DNA of 64,000 nt, from NCBI GenBank assembly GCA_046297935.1, contig JBKBHA010000002.1:519375-583374 (forward strand), read 5' to 3'. Positions 8,975 through 17,772 of the stretch are shown here, piece by piece; within the stretch, counting starts at the first letter, position 1, and each line of letters opens with the position of its first letter. Under the pieces are notes generated by a model. The model was not told where the DNA came from, ran no database searches, and saw only the letters and a program-made list of their open reading frames with translations. Source of the stretch: CAYMZZ01 sp046297935 (GTDB lineage Bacteria > Bacteroidota > Bacteroidia > Chitinophagales > Chitinophagaceae). A program made the position numbers and the translations under genes.

Positions 8975-9277
8975 ATGATAGCTGTAATAAAAGTAGCCGG
9001 TCAGCAGTACAAGGTACAAAAAGACCAGACCCTGTATGTGCCCCACCTGGGTGGTAATGCCGGTGACAAGGTAGAACTTGATGTTCTGTTGGTAGACGCT
9101 GATGGTAAGTTGACTATTGGTGCCGACGTGAAAGCCAAAGTTCAGGCCCAGATCGTGGATCACGTAAAAGGTGATACCGTGATTGCCTACAAACAAAAAA
9201 GACGCAAAGGTTTCCACAAGAAGAAAGGACACCGTACTGCGTACACTAAAATTAAGGTGGTTGACGTAGTAGCTTAA
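8975..9277 (+). CDS. rplU: 50S ribosomal protein bL21
   Basis: This 100-residue protein has the typical bL21 start (MIAVIKVAGQQYKV) and the basic C-terminal segment with KRRKGFHKKKGHR that binds 23S rRNA. The length is normal. It is the first gene of the rplU-rpmA pair, with a strong promoter immediately upstream, and rpmA starts 60 bp downstream. Confidence 0.97.
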   Translation: MIAVIKVAGQQYKVQKDQTLYVPHLGGNAGDKVELDVLLVDADGKLTIGADVKAKVQAQIVDHVKGDTVIAYKQKRRKGFHKKKGHRTAYTKIKVVDVVA

Positions 9278-9337
9278 TCAGCTTGCAACGTTCCATTCAA
9301 AAATCTGTAAACACAATCAAGTTAAAAATCCCATACC

Positions 9338-9598
9338 ATGGCACATAAGAAAGGTGAAGGTAGTGTAAAGAACGGGCGCGACTCGCAAAGCAAACGTCTG
9401 GGTGTAAAAATCTTCGGCGGTCAACCTGCTATTGCTGGCAATATCATCGTGCGTCAACGCGGTACCGTTTATCATCCTGGTAAAAACGTGGGAGTAGGTA
9501 AAGACTACACCCTGTTTGCACTGAGCGATGGTGTTGTTGAATTCCGCAAAGGAAGAAACAATCGCACTTACGTTTCAGTGAATATGGCTGAAGCCTGA
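9338..9598 (+). CDS. rpmA: 50S ribosomal protein bL27
   Basis: This 86-residue protein begins MAHKKGEGSVKNGRDS and contains the conserved SKRLGVKIFGGQ and GTVYHPGKNVGVGKDYTLFAL segments of bL27, whose N-terminus reaches towards the peptidyl transferase centre. No N-terminal cleavage extension of the Firmicutes kind is present. It forms an operon with rplU. Confidence 0.97.
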   Translation: MAHKKGEGSVKNGRDSQSKRLGVKIFGGQPAIAGNIIVRQRGTVYHPGKNVGVGKDYTLFALSDGVVEFRKGRNNRTYVSVNMAEA

Positions 9599-9630
9599 TG
9601 CAAGGGCTGTCATTTTTTGTGGAAAAAAAA

Positions 9631-9661
9631 TTTGGGTAGTATAAAATAATTATTATTTTTA
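9631..9661 (+). promoter_or_regulatory. Promoter of the Lys/Ala repeat protein gene
   Basis: TTTG at 9631-9634, a spacer of 19 nt and TATTTTTA at 9654-9661 match the Bacteroidota promoter with one mismatch in the last base. The ATG follows 41 nt later. The small gene therefore probably has its own transcript, apart from rpmA. Confidence 0.6.
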
Positions 9662-9702
9662 CTAACGATAACCCATTTTACTAAACATTAAATTCTCAAA
9701 AA

Positions 9703-9828
9703 ATGGCAACTAAGAAAAAAGCAGCTGCTAAGAAAAAAGCGGCTCCTAAGAAAAAAGCAGCCCCTAAGAAAAAAGCAGCTGCGAAGAAAAAAGCAGCTCC
9801 TAAGAAAAAAGCAGCTAAGAAGAAATAA
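9703..9828 (+). CDS. 41-residue Lys/Ala repeat, histone H1-like protein
   Basis: After MAT the protein is six and a half units of KKKAA(A/P), encoded by near-identical 18 bp DNA units. It has no acidic or hydrophobic core residues and a very high positive charge. This composition is that of histone H1 tails and of bacterial H1-like proteins (AlgP, Hc1, HctB types), which bind and compact DNA. Here only the tail exists, with no globular domain. A promoter lies upstream and a terminator downstream, so it looks like a true monocistronic gene. Nucleoid or RNA binding is inferred from composition only. Confidence 0.75.
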   Translation: MATKKKAAAKKKAAPKKKAAPKKKAAAKKKAAPKKKAAKKK

Positions 9829-9853
9829 GTTTTTATTTCTTGAAGAGAATAAG

Positions 9854-9885
9854 AAGTCCTGGCAAAAGCCGGGACTTTTCTTTTT
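9854..9885 (+). terminator. Terminator after the Lys/Ala repeat gene
   Basis: AAGTCCTGGC, loop AAAA, GCCGGGACTT, then TTCTTTTT form a GC-rich stem with a T tract 25 bp after the stop codon. Confidence 0.8.
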
Positions 9886-10145
9886 GTGTAGTTGTTGAGT
9901 TGTGTAGTTGTTGAGTTGTTTATTTGTTGAGCTGTTTGGCTGTGTAGTTGTTTGGGCCAAATCTGCTTAAATCTGTGCAAAAATCTGCGAAAATCTGCGG
10001 GAACAGAACTGTTGCTTTTTATGCAATTTACCTTCACGAAGTGTTTTTCTGTTCCCGCAGATTTTCGCAGATTTTTGCACAGATTTGCAGAGACTTAAAT
10101 ACATCCCTACGACTAAACAACTACACAAATAAACAACTCAACAAT
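9886..10145. repeat. Nested inverted repeat: GTTGTTGA outer arms, ATCTGCG inner arms
   Basis: Two short-repeat families are arranged as nested palindromes. The outer left arm (9893-9952) is made of GTTGTTGAGTTG-like units and the outer right arm (10110-10145) of their complement. The inner left arm (9958-10009) carries ATCTGCGAAAATCTGCGGGA and its neighbours, and the inner right arm (10048-10093) is an almost perfect reverse complement, with about 38 bp between. It occupies the 329 bp between the Lys/Ala repeat gene and the PolX gene. A larger version lies at 37884-38850. Confidence 0.85.
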
Positions 10146-10157
10146 TCAACATTTCCC

Positions 10158-11816
10158 ATGGACAATTCCCAGATTTCCGAGCATTTTTCCCTCTTGTCGA
10201 AGCTCATGGATATTCACGGCGAAAACTCCTTCAAGTCGCGAACCTATTCCATTGCAGCATACAATGTAGACCAGCTTGACCAGCCGCTTGCGGACATGCC
10301 ACGGGAATCAATTGCATTATTGAAGGGCATGCAGGGAAGCGTGGGACAGAAAGTGGTGGAACTACTCGATACCGGACATTTGTCTGCGCTGGACGAAATT
10401 ATGGCGCTTACTCCGGTTGGAGTGGTAGAAATGCTTCAGGTAAAGGGCCTGGGACCCAAAAAGATTCATTCCATCTGGAAGGAAATGGAAATAGAATCCC
10501 TCGGTGAGCTGTTGTATGCCTGCCACGAAAACCGACTCACCCGATTCAAAGGCTTTGGCGCAAAGACACAGCAGAATATTCAGGAAGGCATCGAATATTA
10601 CATGCAGAACCAGGGCCATTTCCTTTTTGCAGAAATGGAAGAACTTTTTCCGCAGGTAAATGGATACCTGCAAAAGCTTTTTGGCGAACAGCACGTGGCA
10701 GTAACTGGACGGTATCGCCGGCACGAAACCACACTGGACGAAATAGTATTTGAAATACAGGCAGACATATCCGACGTGAAGCCAAAATTCCAAACGGCTC
10801 AGCCGCCTGAGCTGCTGGAAGAAACTGAACAAAGTCTGCTTTACAAACTTAAAAACGGACTGAAACTGCGATTGCTCACGGGAAAGGACCCTTTGCCGTT
10901 ACGAATCTTCAAAAGTACCGGTAGCCCTGAGTTTGTGAACGCTTTCCTGAAAAACTATCCGGTAAATGCAGCAGGCAGTGGCAACGATGACCGCTCAGTT
11001 TTCGCTGAAGCAGGACTAACCTGGCTGCCTCCCTTCGTGCGCGAACGGGCCGATGCGCTTCAAATGGCGGCCGATGGCAACCTGCCTGCGTTGATCGAAA
11101 CAAGCGATATACGCGGAATCATCCACAGTCATAGTACCTGGAGCGATGGCGTGCACAGTCTAGAACAAATGGCAATCGCCTGTCGCGACAAAGGATGGGA
11201 ATACCTGGTCATCTCCGATCACTCAAAGTCGGCCACTTACGCACGAGGCCTTACGGAAGAACGGATAAAAGAACAGCATCGGGAAATAGAGGCGCTCAAC
11301 GAGCGAATGGCCCCCTTCCGGATATTCAAGAGCATTGAGTGCGATATCCTGAACGATGGCAGCATGGATTATCCGGATGATGTGCTCGCCAGCTTCGATC
11401 TGGTGATTGCTTCGGTACATAGTAATCTGAAAATGTCGGAGGAAAAAGCAATGATGCGCCTCACCAAAGCAGTTAACAACCCTTACGTGCGTATTTTGGG
11501 GCATCCAACAGGGCGCCTCCTGTTGAGCCGTCGCGGTTATCCTGTAAACCACGAGCAGTTAATTGATGCCTGTGCCAACGCTGGCGTAGTACTCGAGATC
11601 AATGCCCACCCGCGGCGGTTAGACCTCGACTGGCAATGGATTCAGGCTGCCCGTAGCAAAAATGTTTTGTTGTCAATAGATCCCGACGCACACAGTATAG
11701 AAGGTTTTGATGACATCCGATACGGCGTGCTGGCGGCTCAAAAAGGCTGGCTCAGTAAAGAAGCTAATCTTTCCAGTTTTAACCGCGAAGCGTTCGAAAA
11801 ATTTCTTAAGAGATAA
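10158..11816 (+). CDS. PolX-family protein with PHP domain; polymerase site degenerate
   Basis: This 552-residue protein has the plan of bacterial DNA polymerase X. An N-terminal helical domain contains helix-hairpin-helix motifs (LQVKGLGPKKIHSIW near 93, RFKGFGAKTQQNI near 130), then comes a nucleotidyltransferase palm (about 170-290) and a C-terminal PHP phosphoesterase. PHP motifs are intact: HSHSTWSDG near 322, ISDHSKS, HPTGR and DPDAHS. The palm is not: the usual GSxRRxxExxxDxD reads TGRYRRHETTLDEIVFEI, so the paired catalytic Asp residues are not clear. Exonuclease or phosphatase activity is likelier than synthesis. The start at 10158 is chosen because upstream codons lie in the repeat block. 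Confidence 0.85.
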   Translation: MDNSQISEHFSLLSKLMDIHGENSFKSRTYSIAAYNVDQLDQPLADMPRESIALLKGMQGSVGQKVVELLDTGHLSALDEIMALTPVGVVEMLQVKGLGPKKIHSIWKEMEIESLGELLYACHENRLTRFKGFGAKTQQNIQEGIEYYMQNQGHFLFAEMEELFPQVNGYLQKLFGEQHVAVTGRYRRHETTLDEIVFEIQADISDVKPKFQTAQPPELLEETEQSLLYKLKNGLKLRLLTGKDPLPLRIFKSTGSPEFVNAFLKNYPVNAAGSGNDDRSVFAEAGLTWLPPFVRERADALQMAADGNLPALIETSDIRGIIHSHSTWSDGVHSLEQMAIACRDKGWEYLVISDHSKSATYARGLTEERIKEQHREIEALNERMAPFRIFKSIECDILNDGSMDYPDDVLASFDLVIASVHSNLKMSEEKAMMRLTKAVNNPYVRILGHPTGRLLLSRRGYPVNHEQLIDACANAGVVLEINAHPRRLDLDWQWIQAARSKNVLLSIDPDAHSIEGFDDIRYGVLAAQKGWLSKEANLSSFNREAFEKFLKR

Positions 11817-11858
11817 AAACAGACTACCCGCACCAACTCTTGGCCTGGCGACGAGCAT

Positions 11859-14800
11859 TTATTCATATAAATGCTCATCCAGTGGAAGTTCCACATGAAA
11901 ACTGGTGCCCACGCCCAGTTCCGTTTCGAACCAGATACGACCACCAGCCTGCTCAACTATGCCCTTACACATGGCGAGCCCAAGTCCGGTACCGGAAGAT
12001 TTCGTAGTAAAATTGGGAATAAATATTCTCGACTGCATTTCTTCAGGTATCCCCTGTCCATTATCGCGTACCCTGATCTGCACGCTACCATCCACCACTC
12101 TTTCATCCACTTCCAATTTGCAATACTCACCCTCGCAGGCTTCCACAGCATTAGCAAACAGGTTGGTGAAAAGCCGGTTCATCTGCGTTTTGTCGGCGTG
12201 CAGCAGTACCTCTCGGTGTACAGGTCTCCATATAAAATCGATATTCGGATCTGCGCGATAAAGTTCCTGTAATGAACGCAACACTTCATGTAGATCGAAT
12301 CGCTCGGCGTTGGTGTGGCCGATATTAGCGAATTGCGAAAAATCGGCAGCAATTTTGGAAAGATGATCTATTTGCTCCACCAGGGTTCTGGCCACATTAC
12401 CCGACATTTCCTTTACGTTAGGATGATTGCCATCGATCGCTTTCTGCAAATACTGGATACTGAGCTTCATTGGAGTGAGCGGATTCTTGATCTCGTGGGC
12501 CACCTGCCGGGCCATTTCCCGCCATGCCCCTTCCCTTTCGGTTTTGGCAAGAGCCACGGCCGATTCCTCCAGCTTCGAAACCATTTTGTTGTATTCTGTT
12601 ACCAGATCGCCGATCTCATCATCACGACTCCATTCGATGGCTTCATTCACCCTGCCGAGATTTACATCTTTCATCTTATCGCTGATCACTGAAAACGATC
12701 GGGTGATACGGTTGGTGATCAGTAGAGCAATCAACCCTGCAATTAGAAGAATGAATGCGTTGAGATTGATGACGGTTACGATGAAATTGGAAATTTCCTG
12801 GTTGAGCTCGGGTTGTGAAGTGAAATAAGGTATGCTGAGATAGGCATAGGGTTCCCCATTTGTCTTTCTAACAGGTCCATACACGCTCACGTATGGTAAA
12901 TTAGCTATGGACTCCTGCTGCACATGTTCTACCTGATGCAAACGGCTAAGGTGATAAAAAGCGACGGGATGCATCTTCGTACTGATGATCCCTTTAGAAT
13001 AAACGTCTCGCTCGGAAGTCTCCCTCAGATTGCCGTGCAAATCGTAAACATTAACATCCACGCCATGTATTTCGGCCACTTCCTGTACCAATGCTCCCAG
13101 GTTTACACTCGAAACGGAATCGTACTCATTCAGCAGATTGTCGAAACTTTCGTTTAAATCAATCCGTTTTTCCAGTTCATTCACCATTATGCTCATGGTG
13201 CGGCTCAAACGGTCGCTATTGTTGCGGTTGTACCGATCCTTGAAGAAATTAATGGTAGCAAAGCCAATGATAATAAACGAAAAAATACTGACGAAGATAA
13301 TGGTACTATGTACCTGATTCCTGATATTGAAATGGAAGAATGTTTTGAAGGCCTCCCAGTCGCTAACGGCCTTTAGTATGAGCGACAATACCTGCACCAG
13401 AAATACCAGAAACAAAAAAGAACAAAAAATATACGAAAACAGGGTGATCGATTCAATCAACGTATCGCGTTTACGCGCAATGATCACCACCTTTTCGTTG
13501 GCTGCACGATACCAGAGTTCGTCGTAGCCGCCATTGCCATGTCTCTCAAACTCATTATTACCCTTCCAGGTCCGCTGGTCTTCCATGAGTGTAGGGAAAG
13601 GATAGCGGTTCGAGAAATTATCAGTCAGCCGGCCTTTTGTGTAAACCGCATAAAAATAAATGGGCGAATTCTCCGGCGAATTTTCCCGGTATTGCCGAAA
13701 CAGTTCCGGGTAAAGATCGCCGGTACCAAAACGACGAGGATTAGATAAAATGAACAAGTAACCCTGCGGTAGTCCGTCGGCCCCGGTTACTATTCGCCGG
13801 GTGATATAAATGAATTTGTCAAACGAGGTCTCGTAATAATACAAATCGTCGTTCAGCGTGGGGTGGGATTGCTTGGTTACGATCGTATTCAAGGCATCGT
13901 AGGTAGTACCATCGGCATTCCAGAGCGGCCGGCCAATCGAATCGAAAGCATACAGCCTGGTATCAAAACTTTCCACATACAACTTATAGTTTCTGGTAAG
14001 AATACTATCCCTGATTTCCACGCTCAGGCTGCTGTCGGCGAAACGATACCAGTTATTTTCCAGGAAATCCTGATCCAGATAATTCAATGCAATACTCATC
14101 AGGCGCTCGCTCGAAGGATCGGTTTGCATTGATAGCTTTTCTGCGTAGAATTTGCGCTTTTGCCATTCCGCCTCCTGATTTTCCTTCAGCATGATGGCAG
14201 CAATTGATACCGAAAACACAAATATCCAGAACAGGATGCCTGCAATATTGATCCTGATGCGGTTCAGGATCGCGCCCTCACGGTCAATCAGCCAGGTATA
14301 AATTAGCAGCCAGGCAAGTACGGGCAGATAAAACAATACTGTACTGTCGCCTGACCGAAGAGTTAAAAAGACAAGACCCGAAAATGCAATGGCGAAATAT
14401 ACAAACCATCGGTTGGTACCCAACACGGGAAAGATGATTCGAAAAAGAAGCTGTGTGAAATAGTAGTAGGAAAGGCTTAAAGTGGCCAGTACAAAAAAGC
14501 CTACTACTGTGTACTTATTTAGGCTGAAAAAATTCGTTACGTCGAAGGAAATCTTGGAGTCGGCCACGATGCTACGAATGACGGACGACAAAATGAAAGT
14601 GGAGTAAATCAGCAAACAGACCGACACAATAGCCGCTGTCCATCGTACCCAGTCGGGCCAGCCAAGGGTCAAATTTTTTCGATGGTGCAGCTTGTACCAG
14701 CAAAACAAAACCATCCAGCAAAAAAAGATAGAATTCAACAACAGATCTCCCAGCGTTCGCTGTATGATATTGGAACCATAGATTGTTGGATCAAATAGTT

Positions 14801-15626
14801 CAAATTGCCGAAGGTTCAGCACATCCGGAAACAGATAAGTGACCACTCGTATACTTACCAGGGCGAATGACAGGAAAAGAATGCCTCTTCCCACTTTTCG
14901 GCGCGACATAGTTTCGGCAAACAGGTGAATGACCAGTAGTAGCAGCAAGAGTGAGGAAAAACGAAGAATGATGGTCTGCCGGTCATTGAACTGCAAACCG
15001 CTGATATTCTTTTTTTCAAGGTAGAAAAGCGGCCTGCCATTCAGCGAATGAACAGGAAACTCATTAGGCTGACCCGCTATTTCTATTTGGTCGCTCACAT
15101 CATCGGCATGCACAAATCGCTGAGGTAGATAAGCCTGTTTGTCAAACTCAATTTGCTTAATGGGGAACAAGGCGTAGGCCATGATGGTCTGATCGTACAC
15201 TTCGAGCATCTTCTTCTGCACCACATACTCCCCATTTGGCAGCGTCATTAATTGCTCCAGTTCAGGCAGCGCGAAAGTGCCGTCTGGGGGCAATATTGTT
15301 TGCGAGTTCCAGAATGGAAGCGAGATCGTGCCTGTCTCCTTTACATCGTAGAGATAGATCCCATATGGCTTGGCTACTACACCGTCAAACTGACGACGAT
15401 CCTCCGTTTGGCGGACAAGGCGGCCCACCAGCACCGTGTCTTTCAGGAATTCTTCAAAATCACCCTGCTGCTGGTGTAAATAAGATTCCAGCCTTTTTAC
15501 TTCCGTTAATAAAGATGACCGGCGGGTGCTGAAGCGGTTAAATACCACCGACAGTGTGAATAGAATGGCCGAAAGCGCCAGCAATATCCAGTTCCAGGAT
15601 TGTGTATTTCGCCAAAATTTCGTCAA
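11859..15626 (-). CDS. Very large NtrY-like membrane sensor histidine kinase
   Basis: This 1255-residue kinase has about eleven predicted membrane segments (first at 13-30, a cluster between 215 and 490, then about 745-767, 790-812 and 955-975). A roughly 250-residue extracytoplasmic region lies between 490 and 745. HAMP (about 975-1030) leads to the H-box HEIKNPLTP with His near 1044, an N-box (LFANAVEACEG) and G-boxes (DNGQGIPEE, GTGLGLAMCKGIVEQ). The tail resembles NtrY. No response regulator gene lies nearby. The start codon is TTG at 15626 and overlaps the mazG stop (TTGA), which suggests translational coupling. An ATG at a sensible place was not found. Confidence 0.88.
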   Translation of the reverse strand: MTKFWRNTQSWNWILLALSAILFTLSVVFNRFSTRRSSLLTEVKRLESYLHQQQGDFEEFLKDTVLVGRLVRQTEDRRQFDGVVAKPYGIYLYDVKETGTISLPFWNSQTILPPDGTFALPELEQLMTLPNGEYVVQKKMLEVYDQTIMAYALFPIKQIEFDKQAYLPQRFVHADDVSDQIEIAGQPNEFPVHSLNGRPLFYLEKKNISGLQFNDRQTIILRFSSLLLLLLVIHLFAETMSRRKVGRGILFLSFALVSIRVVTYLFPDVLNLRQFELFDPTIYGSNIIQRTLGDLLLNSIFFCWMVLFCWYKLHHRKNLTLGWPDWVRWTAAIVSVCLLIYSTFILSSVIRSIVADSKISFDVTNFFSLNKYTVVGFFVLATLSLSYYYFTQLLFRIIFPVLGTNRWFVYFAIAFSGLVFLTLRSGDSTVLFYLPVLAWLLIYTWLIDREGAILNRIRINIAGILFWIFVFSVSIAAIMLKENQEAEWQKRKFYAEKLSMQTDPSSERLMSIALNYLDQDFLENNWYRFADSSLSVEIRDSILTRNYKLYVESFDTRLYAFDSIGRPLWNADGTTYDALNTIVTKQSHPTLNDDLYYYETSFDKFIYITRRIVTGADGLPQGYLFILSNPRRFGTGDLYPELFRQYRENSPENSPIYFYAVYTKGRLTDNFSNRYPFPTLMEDQRTWKGNNEFERHGNGGYDELWYRAANEKVVIIARKRDTLIESITLFSYIFCSFLFLVFLVQVLSLILKAVSDWEAFKTFFHFNIRNQVHSTIIFVSIFSFIIIGFATINFFKDRYNRNNSDRLSRTMSIMVNELEKRIDLNESFDNLLNEYDSVSSVNLGALVQEVAEIHGVDVNVYDLHGNLRETSERDVYSKGIISTKMHPVAFYHLSRLHQVEHVQQESIANLPYVSVYGPVRKTNGEPYAYLSIPYFTSQPELNQEISNFIVTVINLNAFILLIAGLIALLITNRITRSFSVISDKMKDVNLGRVNEAIEWSRDDEIGDLVTEYNKMVSKLEESAVALAKTEREGAWREMARQVAHEIKNPLTPMKLSIQYLQKAIDGNHPNVKEMSGNVARTLVEQIDHLSKIAADFSQFANIGHTNAERFDLHEVLRSLQELYRADPNIDFIWRPVHREVLLHADKTQMNRLFTNLFANAVEACEGEYCKLEVDERVVDGSVQIRVRDNGQGIPEEMQSRIFIPNFTTKSSGTGLGLAMCKGIVEQAGGRIWFETELGVGTSFHVELPLDEHLYE

Positions 15627-16414
15627 CGGTTCGGTTGCTGTTTTACGCTATTCCAGATGGCATCCATTTCTTCGAGCGACATGGTGGTAAGGTCTTTTCC
15701 CTGTGATAAAGCCTGTGATTCCATTTGGGTAAAGCGGTGGATGAACTTCTTGTTCGTGCGCTCCAGCGCATTTTCGGCATCCACCTGCAAAAACCGTGCA
15801 TAATTGATCAGCGAAAAGAAAAGATCGCCCATTTCGGCCTCTATTCTGTCCTGGTCACCACTGCCAATTGCCTCTTTCAGTTCGGCCGTCTCCTCCTCTA
15901 CTTTTTCCCATACCTGGTCCTTGTTTTCCCATTCAAACCCTACCTGTTTGGCTTTTTCCTGCAAACGCATGGCTTTAACAGTAGCCGGCAGGGAACGCGG
16001 CACGCCGCCCAGTACCGATTTTTTTCCTTCTTTCAATTTCAAATTCTCCCAGTTCTTTTTCACCTCATCGGCATCATTCACCTTCAGATCGCCATAGATA
16101 TGCGGATGCCTTGCAACCAGTTTTTGACTGATGCCATTTATCACGTCCTCCAGCGTAAACTGATTTTGTTCATGTCCAATGCGGGCATAGAAGAGAATAT
16201 GCAGCAATAAGTCGCCCAGCTCCTCCTTGATTCCCTGCCAGTTGTTGTCAGTAATAGCATCAACCAGTTCAAAATTCTCTTCAATCGTCATTTGACGAAG
16301 ACTATGAATGGTCTGCTTCCGATCCCAGGGACATTGTTCCCTTAACTCATCCATTATCTGAGCAAGACCAAGAAATGCAGCGCTAAGCGATGAGGGGGAG
16401 AAAGAGGATGACAT
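15623..16414 (-). CDS. mazG: Nucleoside triphosphate pyrophosphohydrolase MazG
   Basis: This 263-residue protein has the same length as E. coli MazG, which hydrolyses dNTPs and NTPs to monophosphates and pyrophosphate. Two MazG domains are visible. The first has the metal-binding pattern EENFELVDAI with EELGDLLLH; the second has EAEMGDLFFSLINYAR. The linker carries VARHPHIYGDL, typical for the family. The last bases overlap the TTG start of the histidine kinase gene. Together they form a two-gene unit on the minus strand. Confidence 0.94.
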   Translation of the reverse strand: MSSSFSPSSLSAAFLGLAQIMDELREQCPWDRKQTIHSLRQMTIEENFELVDAITDNNWQGIKEELGDLLLHILFYARIGHEQNQFTLEDVINGISQKLVARHPHIYGDLKVNDADEVKKNWENLKLKEGKKSVLGGVPRSLPATVKAMRLQEKAKQVGFEWENKDQVWEKVEEETAELKEAIGSGDQDRIEAEMGDLFFSLINYARFLQVDAENALERTNKKFIHRFTQMESQALSQGKDLTTMSLEEMDAIWNSVKQQPNR

Positions 16415-16430
16415 AGATGAAGGCTAATGT

Positions 16431-16606
16431 GGAAATGTGCAAATGTGTAAATGTGTAAATGTGCAAATTCAATTGCGTTTGTCTACTGCTATTCAAATTA
16501 ACTAATTGCCAAATTAACAAATTCCCACATTAACCAATTGCTCATCTGCATATTTGCACATTTTCACATTTACACACCTGCCTGCCGGCAGGCAGGTTTG
16601 CACATT
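16431..16606. repeat. GTGCAAAT/GTGTAAAT array with embedded 20 bp palindrome
   Basis: Left units (AAATGTGCAAATGTGTAAAT) at 16431-16468 face complementary units (CATATTTGCACATTTTCACA) at 16547-16575, with AT-rich spacer of the AACTAATTGCCAAATTAAC type between. A perfect 20 bp palindrome, CCTGCCTGCCGGCAGGCAGG, sits in the right arm at 16577-16596. The block fills the interval between the DUF3667 gene and mazG. Confidence 0.8.
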
Positions 16607-16607
16607 A

Positions 16608-17684
16608 TTAAAGGGTAAACACCGAAAATATCACAAATATCACCAACAGAAAAACCATCACAATTAATGCGCTTAGGTTCAGGAGCAGGAACTTGGCAAT
16701 GGTTTTGCCCCGCCCCTGGCCATAAAAACGGCGCATGCCCTTGTACAGGTAGAATGGAACGGCCATTACCGTTATTACCGCTAACCAGTTCCAGATTCCC
16801 CAGCCGGATACATCTTCCAGTCGTCCCCACAAAAAGACTAACAACAGCAAAATAAAACTGACGATATAGTGGTGTATGGTGAAAATGCCGTGATCAGCAT
16901 AGTAGAACTCCTTTCTGCGGATGTACAACCATTTCAGCAGCAATGCAAAAAATGGCAGTGAAACGAACAGCAAATAAGGCAGTTTGTGCAATAGGATATC
17001 GCCCATTTTCTCCCATGACATACTGGGGTCGTTGCGGTATTTGTTATTTACTTCTATGGCGCGCTTGTTCCATACACGACGGAACCAGCCATCTCGCTCT
17101 GATGCTGGAATGGCATTTTGCACCGAATCATATTCCGCACGCGTCAGGTATTTGCGCCCCAGTGTTGCCATGGCCACAAAATCGCGTTCCAGTCCAATGA
17201 GATCCATTGGACGTACCAGAATGCTGCTGTCACTGAGCAGTTTTCTTGACCGCTCAATTATCACCGGGTCAGCATCGCGATAGTAATTGCTGTCGATCTT
17301 CTGCAAAATGGAGTCGCGCTGCGCAGCGGTAAAAGCTGCCCCGTCATCCAATTTCACAAAGTCGTTGCTGCTGTTGAGGCTGAAAAAAATCAGGAAGAAA
17401 AAGGCCGAGGTAAAAATGTACATCCGAACCGGGTTGAGGTAGGCCATCCTCCTACCCTTCATGTATTCTACTGACAAATATCCCGGTTTGCGAAGCAGTA
17501 TCTTGAGAGTGGCAAAAAATTTGCCATCAAAATGCGTGATATCGTACACGAAATGCACCAGCATGGCCCAAAAGGATTCTTTTGGCACCACATTTTCCTG
17601 GCCACAGTTTTGACAATAATGGCCCATGACCTGGGCTCCGCAATTGAGGCAGTCTTTTTCAGTTCGTTGTGGACGGTGCGACAT
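16608..17684 (-). CDS. DUF3667 family membrane protein with zinc ribbon
   Basis: This 358-residue protein starts with a zinc-ribbon-like CLNCG ... YCQNCGQ motif (about residues 13-30), then the DUF3667 core including HFDGKFFATLKILLRKPG and YLNPVRMYIFTSAFFFL. The core segment near residue 90 is a membrane helix, and four more helices occur between about 240 and 358. Residues 110-230 are soluble. Members of this family are common in Bacteroidota; their function is not known to me. The gene diverges from the secreted protein gene at 17773. Confidence 0.85.
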   Translation of the reverse strand: MSHRPQRTEKDCLNCGAQVMGHYCQNCGQENVVPKESFWAMLVHFVYDITHFDGKFFATLKILLRKPGYLSVEYMKGRRMAYLNPVRMYIFTSAFFFLIFFSLNSSNDFVKLDDGAAFTAAQRDSILQKIDSNYYRDADPVIIERSRKLLSDSSILVRPMDLIGLERDFVAMATLGRKYLTRAEYDSVQNAIPASERDGWFRRVWNKRAIEVNNKYRNDPSMSWEKMGDILLHKLPYLLFVSLPFFALLLKWLYIRRKEFYYADHGIFTIHHYIVSFILLLLVFLWGRLEDVSGWGIWNWLAVITVMAVPFYLYKGMRRFYGQGRGKTIAKFLLLNLSALIVMVFLLVIFVIFSVFTL

Positions 17685-17744
17685 TTAACCCGGATTTACA
17701 AGAATATACGCGGGCAAATTAAGGATTCATGCGATCAATTCGTT

Positions 17745-17752
17745 TATTTTTG
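17745..17752 (+). promoter_or_regulatory. -7 element TATTTTTG upstream of the secreted protein gene
   Basis: A perfect TAnnTTTG element lies 20 nt before the ATG at 17773. No convincing TTTG is seen at the -33 distance, so only the -7 box is called. Confidence 0.45.
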
Positions 17753-17772
17753 TAATAATATCCATTTATCGA

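Noticed and set aside
9688..9960. Minus-strand frames rich in Phe, Leu and Cys opposite the Lys/Ala gene
   Set aside because: They are the antisense reading of the 18 bp repeat in the Lys/Ala gene and have no start context of their own.
9948..10157. Seventy-residue N-terminal extension of the PolX protein
   Set aside because: It is translated from the nested inverted repeat and is unlike any PolX N-terminus; the ATG at 10158 fits the family.
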